DNA of 64,000 nt from a virus, in IMG/VR virus record IMGVR_UViG_3300008267_000027, positions 23,175 through 87,174 of that record; one strand, written 5' to 3'. The position numbers and the translations under genes were made by a program. This document shows, in pieces, positions 47,365 to 55,235 of the stretch. The notes under the pieces were generated by a model. It was not told where the DNA came from. It was given only the letters and a program-made list of their open reading frames with translations, and searched no databases. The first letter of the stretch is position 1. The number at the start of each line of letters is the position of its first letter.

Positions 47365-47753
47365 TACTCAGTTATGATTTTAGGAGTTTCTAATGTAGTA
47401 ATATATTGATCGTAGTTGAAAGTTTCTTCATTAAGAGCGTTTGCTTTAATAAATGCTCTGATTTCATCTTTCTCATGTATAAAATATTCCCAAGGAGTAG
47501 CAAGTTGTACTCTTTGCATTTTAGCTTGAGATCCATCAGATCCTTTACCAGTTTGTCCTGACGGATTACCATTCTCATCCAGTCTTTCTAACATAGTGAA
47601 GGTGTCTCTTGTAGACTTACCAAGGATAGCTAGAGCTTCTAACTTAGGCATATAGATTGCTTCGTTAAAAGGACAGTCTGCATGCAAAGGAATAAGACTA
47701 AATGTTTTGTCACCATTTGTAGCTGTGGTGTACAGCATCATTGTTTTTTCCAT
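47364..47753 (-). CDS. Conserved crAss-like small protein next to DNA polymerase
   Basis: 129 residues beginning MMLYTTATNGDKTFSLIPLHADCPFNEAIYMPK, then KQRV-like ..MQRVQLATPWEYFI.. and an acidic helical end. It resembles a conserved family I have seen beside replication genes of crAss-like phages, with no known function. There is no membrane segment or catalytic motif. Because its stop overlaps the polymerase start, a replication accessory role is likely; that is inference from position. Confidence 0.6.
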   Translation of the reverse strand: MEKTMMLYTTATNGDKTFSLIPLHADCPFNEAIYMPKLEALAILGKSTRDTFTMLERLDENGNPSGQTGKGSDGSQAKMQRVQLATPWEYFIHEKDEIRAFIKANALNEETFNYDQYITTLETPKIITE

Positions 47754-47783
47754 AAGTTTTTTTTAATTTTTACAAATATAGTA

Positions 47784-48341
47784 TTAATTAATGAAAGTTT
47801 CTTTACTAATATCAGGCTTGCTTAAAAGTTCTGAACCATCGATACTTTCTAAAGGAATATCTAAAGCTTCAGCATATATCTCATAATACTCTTCTGGATA
47901 TAAATATGAGTCTATAAATTTACTATACTCACTATCAGAATAATAATCAGTGATAGTTTTTTTAGCAACTTTTGTTAGTTTAGAATACTCACCATTAAGA
48001 AATACTTTCCATTCCCATTCAATATTTATTCTTTTAATATTAAAGACATACATTATTTTATCATCATCTAGAACATGTAAATCTTCAAAATATCTGTTTA
48101 AAAGTAAATATTTTTTTTCTTCTTTTCTCTGATCAGAGTTAGTCATCTTATTAAAAATACATATTAATTTTTTATCAGTAGATTGTATTACTTCTCTACC
48201 GTTATGTATCCAACCAATATAGGTTTGTTCAGGATGAAGGATAGAATCTTTAGGAATGTATAGAAAAGGATAAATAAACAGTTTAGATCTCTGAATATAC
48301 TGTTTATTTATAATTCTTTCCGTAATTATAGATTTTATCAT
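47784..48341 (-). CDS. Hypothetical protein
   Basis: A 185-residue protein rich in tyrosine, isoleucine and lysine, with WKVFLNGEYSKLTKVAKK and an acidic C-terminal third (SDSEYSKFIDSYLYPEEYYEIYAEALD). There is no signal peptide, membrane segment or recognised domain. It is 12 bases from the nuclease gene upstream and 30 from the next downstream, inside the replication transcript. The function is unknown. Confidence 0.6.
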   Translation of the reverse strand: MIKSIITERIINKQYIQRSKLFIYPFLYIPKDSILHPEQTYIGWIHNGREVIQSTDKKLICIFNKMTNSDQRKEEKKYLLLNRYFEDLHVLDDDKIMYVFNIKRINIEWEWKVFLNGEYSKLTKVAKKTITDYYSDSEYSKFIDSYLYPEEYYEIYAEALDIPLESIDGSELLSKPDISKETFIN

Positions 48342-48353
48342 ATATAATTATTT

Positions 48354-49409
48354 TTATAAGATCACCCCATCATCTTTTATAAACTGATAAGGTAGTGTAT
48401 AATCTTTGTTTGTGTAATGATAATCTGCAGTGATTAGAACAGAATGTAGTTCTATCATCCATTCTTTCATAGTATCATCACTAACTAAGAAAGAATAAAC
48501 CTGTTGATTTTTATCTACAACAATAAATCTAAACTCAACTTTATAACCATCTTTTATAAGATCAGCATGTTTGTTATTAACTAGTAATACATATATTGCT
48601 GCTTGAAGACTATACTTATAAAACTTAACAGTTTCTGGAAAATCTGCTAGGGTTTTACTAGTAGTCTTAAAATCATTAACTCTAATTGTTTTACTTATGG
48701 GATCTACCACCATGTTGTCAATAATACCCTTTAGTCCAAATTTAAACTTTTTAAGTTCCATTTCCAAAGGTATTTCATTGTAAACATCAGTTGTTTTCCA
48801 CCATTCATCCTCAGCATTTAAACATAGTAAATCAGATATTTGTTTATTAGTCTTTATCTTTTCTACTATGTCTTTACATTTTTGATACATTTCTGAATCA
48901 ACAATTTGCTTACCTCTGCTTTTAAATAAGAAATCCCAATAGATGTTTGCATCAGGTGTATATATCTTAGCAAACCTTTGTTCATCTGTTTTAAGAGACT
49001 GATGAAGATTCATATCTTTAAGTACATCTATAATTGCATTTTGATAATCAGCAAGAGTTTCTCCTCTGTATGGTTCACCTGAGCTATAAAGTTCAAGATG
49101 ATGAGCATAAACTCTATCTACAACAGTTTTAGTATTATCACTAGGCATCTTACCTGTCATTACTATAAACTGTTCATCAAACTTTTTAGGTTCTAAAAGG
49201 AGACAGTGAATCAACCTTCCTTCTGTAAGATAGGACTCATCTTTAATATCCTTTTCACCTAGAATATACTCTCTATAAAATATTTCTGGACAATACAGTA
49301 GTTTATTAAGACTACTATAAGAGAAGTAAAACTTCTTATCATAAAAGAATATCTCTTCTGATTTTATACCGTCTACAAACTGCTGAGGTGTTATTGTTGT
49401 TGTTTTCAT
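48354..49409 (-). CDS. PD-(D/E)xK nuclease (Cas4/RecB-like exonuclease)
   Basis: A 351-residue protein with the family's blocks in order: FSYSSLNKLLYCPEIFY, GRLIHCLLLEP (the upstream histidine), LKGIIDN (D231), VNDFKTTSK (D246, K248) and SLQAAIYVLLV with the conserved glutamine. This is the RecB/lambda-type exonuclease fold, which processes DNA ends for recombination or host DNA breakdown. Such a nuclease is regular in crAss-like replication modules. It shares one base with the upstream gene and lies between primase-side and polymerase-side genes, so recombination-dependent replication is a reasonable role. Confidence 0.85.
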   Translation of the reverse strand: MKTTTITPQQFVDGIKSEEIFFYDKKFYFSYSSLNKLLYCPEIFYREYILGEKDIKDESYLTEGRLIHCLLLEPKKFDEQFIVMTGKMPSDNTKTVVDRVYAHHLELYSSGEPYRGETLADYQNAIIDVLKDMNLHQSLKTDEQRFAKIYTPDANIYWDFLFKSRGKQIVDSEMYQKCKDIVEKIKTNKQISDLLCLNAEDEWWKTTDVYNEIPLEMELKKFKFGLKGIIDNMVVDPISKTIRVNDFKTTSKTLADFPETVKFYKYSLQAAIYVLLVNNKHADLIKDGYKVEFRFIVVDKNQQVYSFLVSDDTMKEWMIELHSVLITADYHYTNKDYTLPYQFIKDDGVIL

Positions 49410-49708
49410 TATTCCCAGGTTTCTTTAAGTTTTAACATTGCTGCTTCTGATAAGATGATACCAGAAACTTGATTACCACTGATGATGTTATTTTCATCAG
49501 CATACTCTTTATGCTTTTCAACAAATACATTAGCTAAACTTCTCCAGCTATGTTCATCTTCACATCTCCATTTCTTGATATCTTCAGCTCTTCTTTTACC
49601 TAAACTTTTAGCAAGGTCTTTTATATCCTTGTTAATACTTGTTTTCATAACATCTGTATATATAGACTTTATAAGTGGGGTGTCATCTGACTTTTTTTCT
49701 ATTTCCAT
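49409..49708 (-). CDS. Small hypothetical protein
   Basis: 99 residues, charged and helical, with DLAKSLGKRRAEDIKKWRCEDEHSWRSLANVFVEKH and a hydrophilic end. No motif is recognised. The segment containing RSLANVFVEKHKEY could be DNA-contacting, but evidence is weak. It overlaps the 50-residue gene upstream by 10 bases and shares its last base with the nuclease gene, supporting it as a genuine coupled gene. Confidence 0.55.
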   Translation of the reverse strand: MEIEKKSDDTPLIKSIYTDVMKTSINKDIKDLAKSLGKRRAEDIKKWRCEDEHSWRSLANVFVEKHKEYADENNIISGNQVSGIILSEAAMLKLKETWE

Positions 49709-49851
49709 ATTCCAAAGTTTATTAATAATACTCTTATTCTAGTTGCTGTTGACTTATCTGTAGTCATAGCTTCTTCATACTCAAGAAAATCTACAAGAGC
49801 TTTCATTGTAAGCTCTACTTCCATATCATCTTGTTTTACTTCTTCTGCCAT
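49699..49851 (-). CDS. Very small coupled protein
   Basis: A 50-residue frame beginning MAEEVKQDDMEVELTMK and ending LINFGIWK with a TAG stop. It fills the only gap between two neighbours and overlaps each by 10 to 16 bases. The N-terminus is acidic and the rest amphipathic. The function is unknown. Tight coupling makes it a likely gene rather than chance. Confidence 0.5.
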   Translation of the reverse strand: MAEEVKQDDMEVELTMKALVDFLEYEEAMTTDKSTATRIRVLLINFGIWK

Positions 49852-50039
49852 CTTTTTCTTATTTCTTTCCCAAGATCTACATCATTAGGAAACTGGGTGA
49901 TCAAATTGGTTATTGCATTCTCTGTTCTAATCTCTTTATCTTCTAGAGCATCTGCTATTCTTTTAAGTTGATCAGCTATTTCAGGAAGAGTGTGTTCTAT
50001 AAGTTTTCTACCCATTAGGGTCTCATGTAGTTCTGCCAT
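49836..50039 (-). CDS. Small helical protein
   Basis: 67 residues with a likely helical middle (LPEIADQLKRIADALEDKEIRTENAITNLI) and basic end (KEIRKRWQKK). It looks like a small oligomerising helix protein. No domain is recognised. Both ends overlap neighbouring small genes by about 16 bases. Confidence 0.5.
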   Translation of the reverse strand: MAELHETLMGRKLIEHTLPEIADQLKRIADALEDKEIRTENAITNLITQFPNDVDLGKEIRKRWQKK

Positions 50040-50181
50040 CTTCTTTATAAATTTTATCTATTACTTTTTCAAATTCTCTAACATTGCTAAGTCCTATTTT
50101 TTTAATAAGGCTAGTTATGTTAATGGTGGTTTCATCAAAATAAGCTTTTAAAGCTTCCACTTCTTCATTAGTTAGTGTCAT
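50023..50181 (-). CDS. Very small coupled protein
   Basis: A 52-residue frame, MTLTNEEVEALKAYFDETTINITSLIKKIGLSN and onward, stopping at TGA. It occupies the space between two other small genes and overlaps each by 14 to 17 bases. The middle could form a short helix-turn-helix-like pair (SLIKKIGLSNVREFEKVI), which is speculative. No homologue is recognised. Confidence 0.5.
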   Translation of the reverse strand: MTLTNEEVEALKAYFDETTINITSLIKKIGLSNVREFEKVIDKIYKEDGRTT

Positions 50182-50356
50182 CTCTTAAATGTTTAAATTG
50201 TTTCCAGTCTTCTTCTGGTAAATAATTAATTAGATTTTCTATAGGTAGGAACTTAAGGAGTTCTTCTATAGCTTCCACTTCACCACAGTGAATATCTAAC
50301 TCTATTTGTTTATACACTGTTTCTATAAGGTCCTGTTTACTTTTTGGACTTTTCAT
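50168..50356 (-). CDS. Small conserved-looking acidic protein
   Basis: 62 residues from the ATG at 50356 (MKSPKSKQDLIETVYKQ). A longer frame from 50452 is open, but its first 32 residues lie inside the HNH gene and look like shadow coding. The core IELDIHCGEVEAIEELLKFLP..LINYLPEEDW is a compact acidic helix pair that I associate with small phage proteins of unknown role. It overlaps the HNH gene by 20 bases. Confidence 0.55.
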   Translation of the reverse strand: MKSPKSKQDLIETVYKQIELDIHCGEVEAIEELLKFLPIENLINYLPEEDWKQFKHLRDDTN

Positions 50357-50735
50357 CTTGTGTTTTTTTATTATGGCAAACATTACATAGCACTTGAAGG
50401 TTATCAATTTCGCAAAAAAGTCTTTCAACAAAACCAGGAAGATCTTTAGCACTTCTTAGTGTACCAGCAGGAATAATGTGGTCTACATTAATTTCTTTAT
50501 CAGGAAACCAGTTCTTACATTGATTACACTGATACTCCCACTGCTGTCTTTTATTAGGACCCTTATACTTTCTCTTAGCAGCTTGTTTAGCTTGACCTAT
50601 AGGTTTCCACCATCTAGACTTTTGTCTAAGAGCAGATCTAATAAAACTCCAGAAAGCTGCGTCAGTCATAGTGCCAGCATTTCTAGTCTTAGGTGCTGCA
50701 TTCTTTCTAGGTTTTGATGACTTCTTTTTTGCCAT
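50337..50735 (-). CDS. HNH endonuclease
   Basis: 132 residues with a very basic, lysine-rich N-terminus (MAKKKSSKPRKNAAPKTRN). The HNH core reads YQCNQCKNWFPDKEINVDHIIPAGT and then LQVLCNVCHNKKTQ: two C-x2-C zinc pairs around DHI and the final NVCH-N. It is free-standing. It may be a homing-type nuclease or a phage nuclease cutting host or phage DNA. One base is shared with the primase gene upstream. Confidence 0.85.
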   Translation of the reverse strand: MAKKKSSKPRKNAAPKTRNAGTMTDAAFWSFIRSALRQKSRWWKPIGQAKQAAKRKYKGPNKRQQWEYQCNQCKNWFPDKEINVDHIIPAGTLRSAKDLPGFVERLFCEIDNLQVLCNVCHNKKTQDEKSKK

Positions 50736-51709
50736 TAGTTTAGTTTTTTATTAATCAGAGGTATAAGAACACTTAGTGCTTTAGACTGACCATGTGCTTT
50801 TACAGCATCAGCTATGTCTTTTTCCATAGAAAAATACACAAAATCTAAATCATATGTGTCTTTATAAGTCTTCATTGCTTTTATACCTGCCTCATCATTA
50901 TCAAAGATAGTGATTACTTTTTTATACCTTTCTTTTAAATCTTCTATAGTTTCTTTCTTAATAAGAGTGTTTTCTGAGTCTGGTGCAATAACGTCTATTT
51001 TCAAACCTACAGATTTTAATGCAAGAGCATCTTTAAGACTAGAACATATAACTAAGAAGTCATGACCTTCTAGTTGATCAGATCCTTGTAGATAACTACC
51101 AACCTTTATAAACTTATGTTCTTTAACTTTAGGTTGATAAATCTTATATAGAGATCCATCTTTTCTAAAATATCCATACAAAAACAAACCTTTAATTTCT
51201 AGACTCTTTAGTTCACCATCTTCTTCTTTTTCCATCTTATAAGACTCAAGTGGTTTAACATTGTATTTCTCTAATAAACTAGATGGGATACTAAACTGCT
51301 GCCAAAACTTTTTATCTTGAGCACACCATGGTCTTACAACGGTAGATGTAACTTTATATCTACTATGTACTTTAAACTCTGTAAGCTTATGTTCTGTACC
51401 ATTATTTAAAAGCACAAATCTATTATAGTCTTCTACAATTCTTTTAGAAGAGAATTTAAAGTCTTCATTAAATATCTCCTGTACTAATTTTACTGCGCTG
51501 CCACCTTTACCTGTTGAAAAATCTTTAAAGAAATATTTACCATTATAAACAAAGATGCACATGCTAGGCGTCTTGTCTAATGGATTAAATACAGATTTGA
51601 TTTTAACATCTTGACCAGAAAGCTTTTCAGATAGGTTACAATAGTTTTGAAATATCCATGTCTCAGGAACATCTTTAACAGACTGTATAAGATATTTAGT
51701 GGATATCAT
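50735..51709 (-). CDS. DNA primase (DnaG-type, TOPRIM domain)
   Basis: A 324-residue protein. The first 100 residues (SVFNPLDKTPSMCIFVYNGKYFFKDFSTGKGGSAVKLVQ) look like the CHC2 fold of DnaG primases but lack the zinc cysteines. The C-terminal 120 residues hold the TOPRIM fold: FLVICSSLKDALALKSVGL, then VITIFDNDEAG with the D-x-D pair. The canonical TOPRIM glutamate is not in its usual place. Family role: making RNA primers for replication. It lies between the HNH gene and a terminator, separated from the ssDNA-binding-like gene. Confidence 0.8.
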   Translation of the reverse strand: MISTKYLIQSVKDVPETWIFQNYCNLSEKLSGQDVKIKSVFNPLDKTPSMCIFVYNGKYFFKDFSTGKGGSAVKLVQEIFNEDFKFSSKRIVEDYNRFVLLNNGTEHKLTEFKVHSRYKVTSTVVRPWCAQDKKFWQQFSIPSSLLEKYNVKPLESYKMEKEEDGELKSLEIKGLFLYGYFRKDGSLYKIYQPKVKEHKFIKVGSYLQGSDQLEGHDFLVICSSLKDALALKSVGLKIDVIAPDSENTLIKKETIEDLKERYKKVITIFDNDEAGIKAMKTYKDTYDLDFVYFSMEKDIADAVKAHGQSKALSVLIPLINKKLN

Positions 51710-51720
51710 AAAATAAAAAT

Positions 51721-51746
51721 AGGGGATGATATTTAAACCATCCCCT
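51721..51746 (-). terminator. Intrinsic terminator after the 231-aa putative ssDNA-binding gene
   Basis: Eight paired bases (AGGGGATG / CATCCCCT) with a ten-base AT-rich loop. On the minus strand it is followed by atttttatttta. It ends the early part of the minus-strand block, before the primase. Confidence 0.8.
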
Positions 51747-51764
51747 TATTTAGTAATTAATAGA

Positions 51765-52460
51765 TTACAGATTAAAACCTGATGGTGTCCAACCTTCTGC
51801 TTTAGCTGGAGTACTATCCCATCCACCAGCTTCTACTTTAGTTTCAGACTCTGTTTTATCTTCTACATGAACACTGTAATTAAAAGTAGCCACTCTAGAT
51901 GGTGTGGTTCCTGCTAACTCAAAGTTCTTAAAGTTTTTATCATACTTTGGTAGATGTAAACTAAAGTCTTTATTACCATCATCTTTTAGATATGCAGAAC
52001 CTCCAACACACCAGTAGTAGAACTGATCACCAGATAGAATCTTACCAGCTTGCTTAACAAAGTTCTCAATAGTATCAGCTTCAATACCATTTAATTCATC
52101 TCTTTTACCATTAAGGTTAGCAATCTCAACCAAAGATCTTAAGATTTCCATATCTCTATTTCTTTCTTTACCTGCTTTAGTTTGTCCATTTCTATAAGGA
52201 TAAGCTGAGAATCTCACTTTACCCACTTGACCTTTAGCACGTCCTTTATTTGGATTGTCCTTGTCATACATAAAACCTTCAAAGTCAGGACCTTGATCCT
52301 CACCTTCTAGATGCAATACTAAATAAAAAGCTTCAGCATCACTCTTTAGTGGTTGTAAAGAAATGTCTAAGATTTTAGCTGTAATGTTACCTGGTTTAAT
52401 AGTTTTAGGAGTTTTACCAGAACCTCCTGCGCTTAGTTGGATGTCTTTTGTACTTAACAT
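51765..52460 (-). CDS. Putative ssDNA-binding protein (crAss-like replication protein)
   Basis: 231 residues from the ATG at 52460; an ATG at 52511 would overlap the ATPase gene. Beta-rich central region (ITAKILDISLQPLKSDAEAFYLVLHLEG..) with polar loops, and a short C-terminal tail GWDSTPAKAEGWTPSGFNL of the kind by which SSB proteins contact partners, though it is less acidic than in bacterial SSB. It lies between the AAA ATPase and primase genes, where other crAss-like phages carry ssDNA-binding proteins. The OB fold is inferred from this and not seen directly. It could instead be another replication accessory protein. Confidence 0.45.
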   Translation of the reverse strand: MLSTKDIQLSAGGSGKTPKTIKPGNITAKILDISLQPLKSDAEAFYLVLHLEGEDQGPDFEGFMYDKDNPNKGRAKGQVGKVRFSAYPYRNGQTKAGKERNRDMEILRSLVEIANLNGKRDELNGIEADTIENFVKQAGKILSGDQFYYWCVGGSAYLKDDGNKDFSLHLPKYDKNFKNFELAGTTPSRVATFNYSVHVEDKTESETKVEAGGWDSTPAKAEGWTPSGFNL

Positions 52461-52485
52461 GTTTTGATAATTAAAATGTGAATTA

Positions 52486-53169
52486 TTAGTTTTCGTATGA
52501 TATAATAGCATCTCTTACTATTTGTAAGTCATTAGGAATCTCAAATCCTGTAAACATACCTCTTGGAGATTTACATGTATTCTCACCATTATTTTGGGTT
52601 TCAAACACATATCTCATTTCTCCATCTTTATTCTTTTTGACTTTACCAAAGAGAACAATAGAATATAAACCTTCTAATGTAAGCTTATCATCTACAAGTT
52701 TGCCTATAGTTTTAGCTTTCACTTTACGTTTACCTTCTAGATCTGTTGATTCTTCTGCATGAGTGAGATAGAAAACCATAAGGTCATCTCTCATCATTAT
52801 AGGAAGTTTTGCAATGTGAGCTAGTGCAGCACCCATCTGAGTAAATTTGTCAAAGCCTTTTTCTGTAGCTCTGCCAAAATACTCAAATGCTGACATGTAT
52901 TGAAAATCATCAATTACTACATTTTTGATTTCTTTACGCTCATTGTTTATAATTTTAAGAACACTCTCTATATCCTTAGGACTACTTACATTAGCACAAT
53001 TACCTTGTTTAGTAATTAGATCAAATGCAGGATACTTAGTCTTCCATCCTTTAAATGGAAGAGGTTTGTTAGCTACATTGATAATGAAACTTTCTTTAGG
53101 ATTTAAAGACTCAATAGAGGTTGATTTACCACAACCTGATTCTGCAATAATTAATACTGACTGTGCCAT
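52486..53169 (-). CDS. RecA/Sak4-like AAA ATPase
   Basis: A 227-residue single-domain ATPase. Walker A is AESGCGKST (residues 9-17), Walker B is NVVIDDFQYM, and VFYLTHAEES carries a sensor-like threonine/histidine. This fits the AAA_24 / Sak4 group, small RecA-fold recombinases that anneal or load single-strand DNA in phages. It lies one base from the 195-residue gene and 25 from the ssDNA-binding-like gene, and so belongs to the replication/recombination core. Confidence 0.85.
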   Translation of the reverse strand: MAQSVLIIAESGCGKSTSIESLNPKESFIINVANKPLPFKGWKTKYPAFDLITKQGNCANVSSPKDIESVLKIINNERKEIKNVVIDDFQYMSAFEYFGRATEKGFDKFTQMGAALAHIAKLPIMMRDDLMVFYLTHAEESTDLEGKRKVKAKTIGKLVDDKLTLEGLYSIVLFGKVKKNKDGEMRYVFETQNNGENTCKSPRGMFTGFEIPNDLQIVRDAIISYEN

Positions 53170-53757
53170 TTATAAATTGTTTATTAGATTGTTTAACCAT
53201 TGTTTATTACTTACAGGTTTCTTTAAAAGAAGAGCTGCTAAATCTCTAAGTGTCATCTCAGAGTAGTGTACATCCTCTTGCTCTTTAAAGCTTTCTGTAG
53301 GTTGTTTTTTGTTAAGAATAGTGTCAATACTAACTTTTGGTTTTTTAGGTACAGTCATTTGAACTACTCCTGGTGTTGGTTGACCAGCTACTAGTTCAAG
53401 TTCTGAAACAGGAACTAAATAAGTTTCTGAGTTTTTGTTTCTACTAGGGTCTGCAGGAATAAGCTCATATTCACCATCCTTGTAGTAAGGATTGTGTCTA
53501 AGCTTGTACAATACAGGTTGATCAAACAATGGATAGTTTTCACCATTAGTGAGCTCCATATAGATACCGTCTACATGGTTCATTTCTGATGGAAACATAC
53601 TTACCACCATGTCTTCTCTATGTTTAGGAACATAGGCAAACTTGATGTTAAATGCTGGATCAATCAATCCTAGTTTTTTAAAGTTCTGTTCGTTTCTTTG
53701 CTTGAGAGCACTGAGAGCTACTCCTCTGTCAAGCTTTGTTCGTACTTGTGTCGACAT
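53170..53757 (-). CDS. Conserved hypothetical protein of the replication block
   Basis: A 195-residue protein. The N-terminus is basic (MSTQVRTKLDRGVALSALKQRNEQN); the middle is beta-rich with KFAYVPKHREDMVV and YKLRHNPYYKDGEYELIPAD; a proline/lysine linker and a helical end (LRDLAALLLKKPVSNKQWLNNLI) follow. No catalytic motif. It is one base upstream of the AAA ATPase, so a loader or partner role for that protein is plausible. Not recognised from a named family. Confidence 0.6.
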   Translation of the reverse strand: MSTQVRTKLDRGVALSALKQRNEQNFKKLGLIDPAFNIKFAYVPKHREDMVVSMFPSEMNHVDGIYMELTNGENYPLFDQPVLYKLRHNPYYKDGEYELIPADPSRNKNSETYLVPVSELELVAGQPTPGVVQMTVPKKPKVSIDTILNKKQPTESFKEQEDVHYSEMTLRDLAALLLKKPVSNKQWLNNLINNL

Positions 53758-53775
53758 CGTATGTTGTTTTAATTG

Positions 53776-54711
53776 TTAACTAACTGTTTTAGGTGGTGGG
53801 TCTGTTTCATAAAGTTTCATATGTTCAAAGTCTTCTTCAAAGAAACTAAACTGACCAGCTTGACCATTTCTATTTTTAAGATAGTGTACTACAATATGTT
53901 TAGGTTGCACTTGATATTTCTCAGGACCATACACTCTAAGGTTATACTTAGAAGGTCTGTTAATACCTAATACAATGTCAGCATGTTGTAGCAATGCGTC
54001 ACCCCCATAAATATCAGAGTCAAAGATGTAATTACCATAAGTACCTGGTTTTTGTCTTTCTACTGACTCCACTTCTCTATTAAGCTGAGTGAGTACAATA
54101 AACATAACAGGATGCTTCTTAAGATGGGTCATCATCTTTGCTAGATTGTGTAATGTATCAAACTGATCTTTCTCTGATGAAGATTTAGCAACCAACACTG
54201 AGTGATCTAACGTAACAATAAAAGGCATATTATACCTACCTAGACATTCTTCAATCTTAGATTGAATTTCTTTTACAGTCATAGGTTGATCAATAGTCCA
54301 AATATCTTTACTATTATTTTCTTGTGTATACTTAATCGCAGCAGTTAAATCATCATCTGATAATTCACTACTACAACTAGATAGTTGCTTCATGCTTTTC
54401 TTAATAGCTCCTGAGATTTCTCTCATTGCTATAGTACGAGCAATCATCTCAAACTGAAAATCTAAAACACCAAACTTTTGATCAGGATTTAACTTAAATG
54501 CTTCTCTTGTGATAAGATTAGTAAACATAGTTTTACCTGAACCAGGTCTGCCTCCAATGACAATTATGTTGTTCCATTCTAACCCATCCATAGTCACTTG
54601 ATTAACCTTAGACCATGGAGTTTTTATACTTTTTATTTCACCAGTCTTTCTTTTTGTCATGTAGTCCAAAGCTGACTGGTAAGCTTGACTAATGTGAATC
54701 AGATTTGCCAT
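53776..54711 (-). CDS. dnaB: DnaB-like replicative helicase
   Basis: 311 residues from the ATG at 54711 (MANLIHISQAY), one base after the stop of the upstream membrane gene; a start at 54735 is less likely. Walker A is GGRPGSGKT; then VLDFQFEM, the TLDHSVLVAK Walker B, and VLTQLNREVE with the family's glutamine, followed by DIYGGDALLQHADIVLGI. Only the C-terminal RecA-type motor is present; the usual N-terminal primase-interaction domain of bacterial DnaB is missing, as in other phage helicases. It unwinds duplex DNA ahead of the polymerase. Confidence 0.9.
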   Translation of the reverse strand: MANLIHISQAYQSALDYMTKRKTGEIKSIKTPWSKVNQVTMDGLEWNNIIVIGGRPGSGKTMFTNLITREAFKLNPDQKFGVLDFQFEMIARTIAMREISGAIKKSMKQLSSCSSELSDDDLTAAIKYTQENNSKDIWTIDQPMTVKEIQSKIEECLGRYNMPFIVTLDHSVLVAKSSSEKDQFDTLHNLAKMMTHLKKHPVMFIVLTQLNREVESVERQKPGTYGNYIFDSDIYGGDALLQHADIVLGINRPSKYNLRVYGPEKYQVQPKHIVVHYLKNRNGQAGQFSFFEEDFEHMKLYETDPPPKTVS

Positions 54712-54712
54712 A

Positions 54713-54901
54713 CTATTTATTATCAATCTTAACAATAGAGCAGGTAAAGATATACATTTTTGCTGACAATAACAACAAAAATTCTAAAATAAAATACCTA
54801 AATACAGATATTTCTATTAGTAATGTATTCACTATAAACCAGGTGACTATTGAAAAACAAATAGATAGTATTAATCTGTGTACCCAATTAGGTATTCTCA
54901 T
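54713..54901 (-). CDS. Small membrane protein coupled to helicase
   Basis: 62 residues with two closely spaced hydrophobic segments (LILSICFSIVTWFIVNTLL and FRYFILEFLLLLSAKMYIF). Its TAG stop lies one base before the helicase start, so the two are probably translated together. Composition alone cannot exclude a chance AT-rich frame. It could tether replication to the membrane or act in superinfection exclusion; both are speculation. Confidence 0.45.
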   Translation of the reverse strand: MRIPNWVHRLILSICFSIVTWFIVNTLLIEISVFRYFILEFLLLLSAKMYIFTCSIVKIDNK

Positions 54902-54909
54902 AATAAATA

Positions 54910-55230
54910 CTACTCATAGCTGTCTACGAATTTATTAAGCAGATTTCTCTCCTCTTCTGTTAAAAAATCCTCACTTTCATAGTGAGTTGGTAATTGTAAC
55001 CATTTCTCATCTAACAAATCTCCATCATGCATTTTAACATAAACATGATAGCGATAACCATCTGTCTCTGTAACTTCACTAGAGCACTCTAAGCTTTCGT
55101 CTTGTTCAAGAGCTTTCTCTATAACCATTTTAAGTTTCTCTAGTCCTTCTCTATTGCCTGTGATAAAGATATCATCAGACCAATACTTAGAACCAAAAAC
55201 TTTTAAAATAGAGGGTTTTTGTGTATCCAT
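54910..55230 (-). CDS. Hypothetical protein
   Basis: 106 residues. The block FGSKYWSDDIFITGNREGLEKLKMVIEKALEQ is followed by YRYHVYVKMHDGDLLDEKWLQLP, and the end is acidic (FLTEEERNLLNKF). It suggests a small alpha/beta fold. The pattern seems familiar from short bacterial and phage proteins of unknown function, and no name can be given. It is nine bases from the small membrane gene and six from the replication-protein gene upstream. Confidence 0.6.
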   Translation of the reverse strand: MDTQKPSILKVFGSKYWSDDIFITGNREGLEKLKMVIEKALEQDESLECSSEVTETDGYRYHVYVKMHDGDLLDEKWLQLPTHYESEDFLTEEERNLLNKFVDSYE

Positions 55231-55235
55231 AAAAA

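Noticed and set aside
50357-50452. Longer N-terminus for the 62-residue gene
   Set aside because: The extra 32 residues are antisense-like hydrophobic sequence inside the HNH gene; the ATG at 50356 is preferred.
54705-54938. Plus-strand frame of 77 codons across the helicase start
   Set aside because: It is antisense to the coupled membrane gene and helicase, with an isoleucine/asparagine-rich shadow-like translation.
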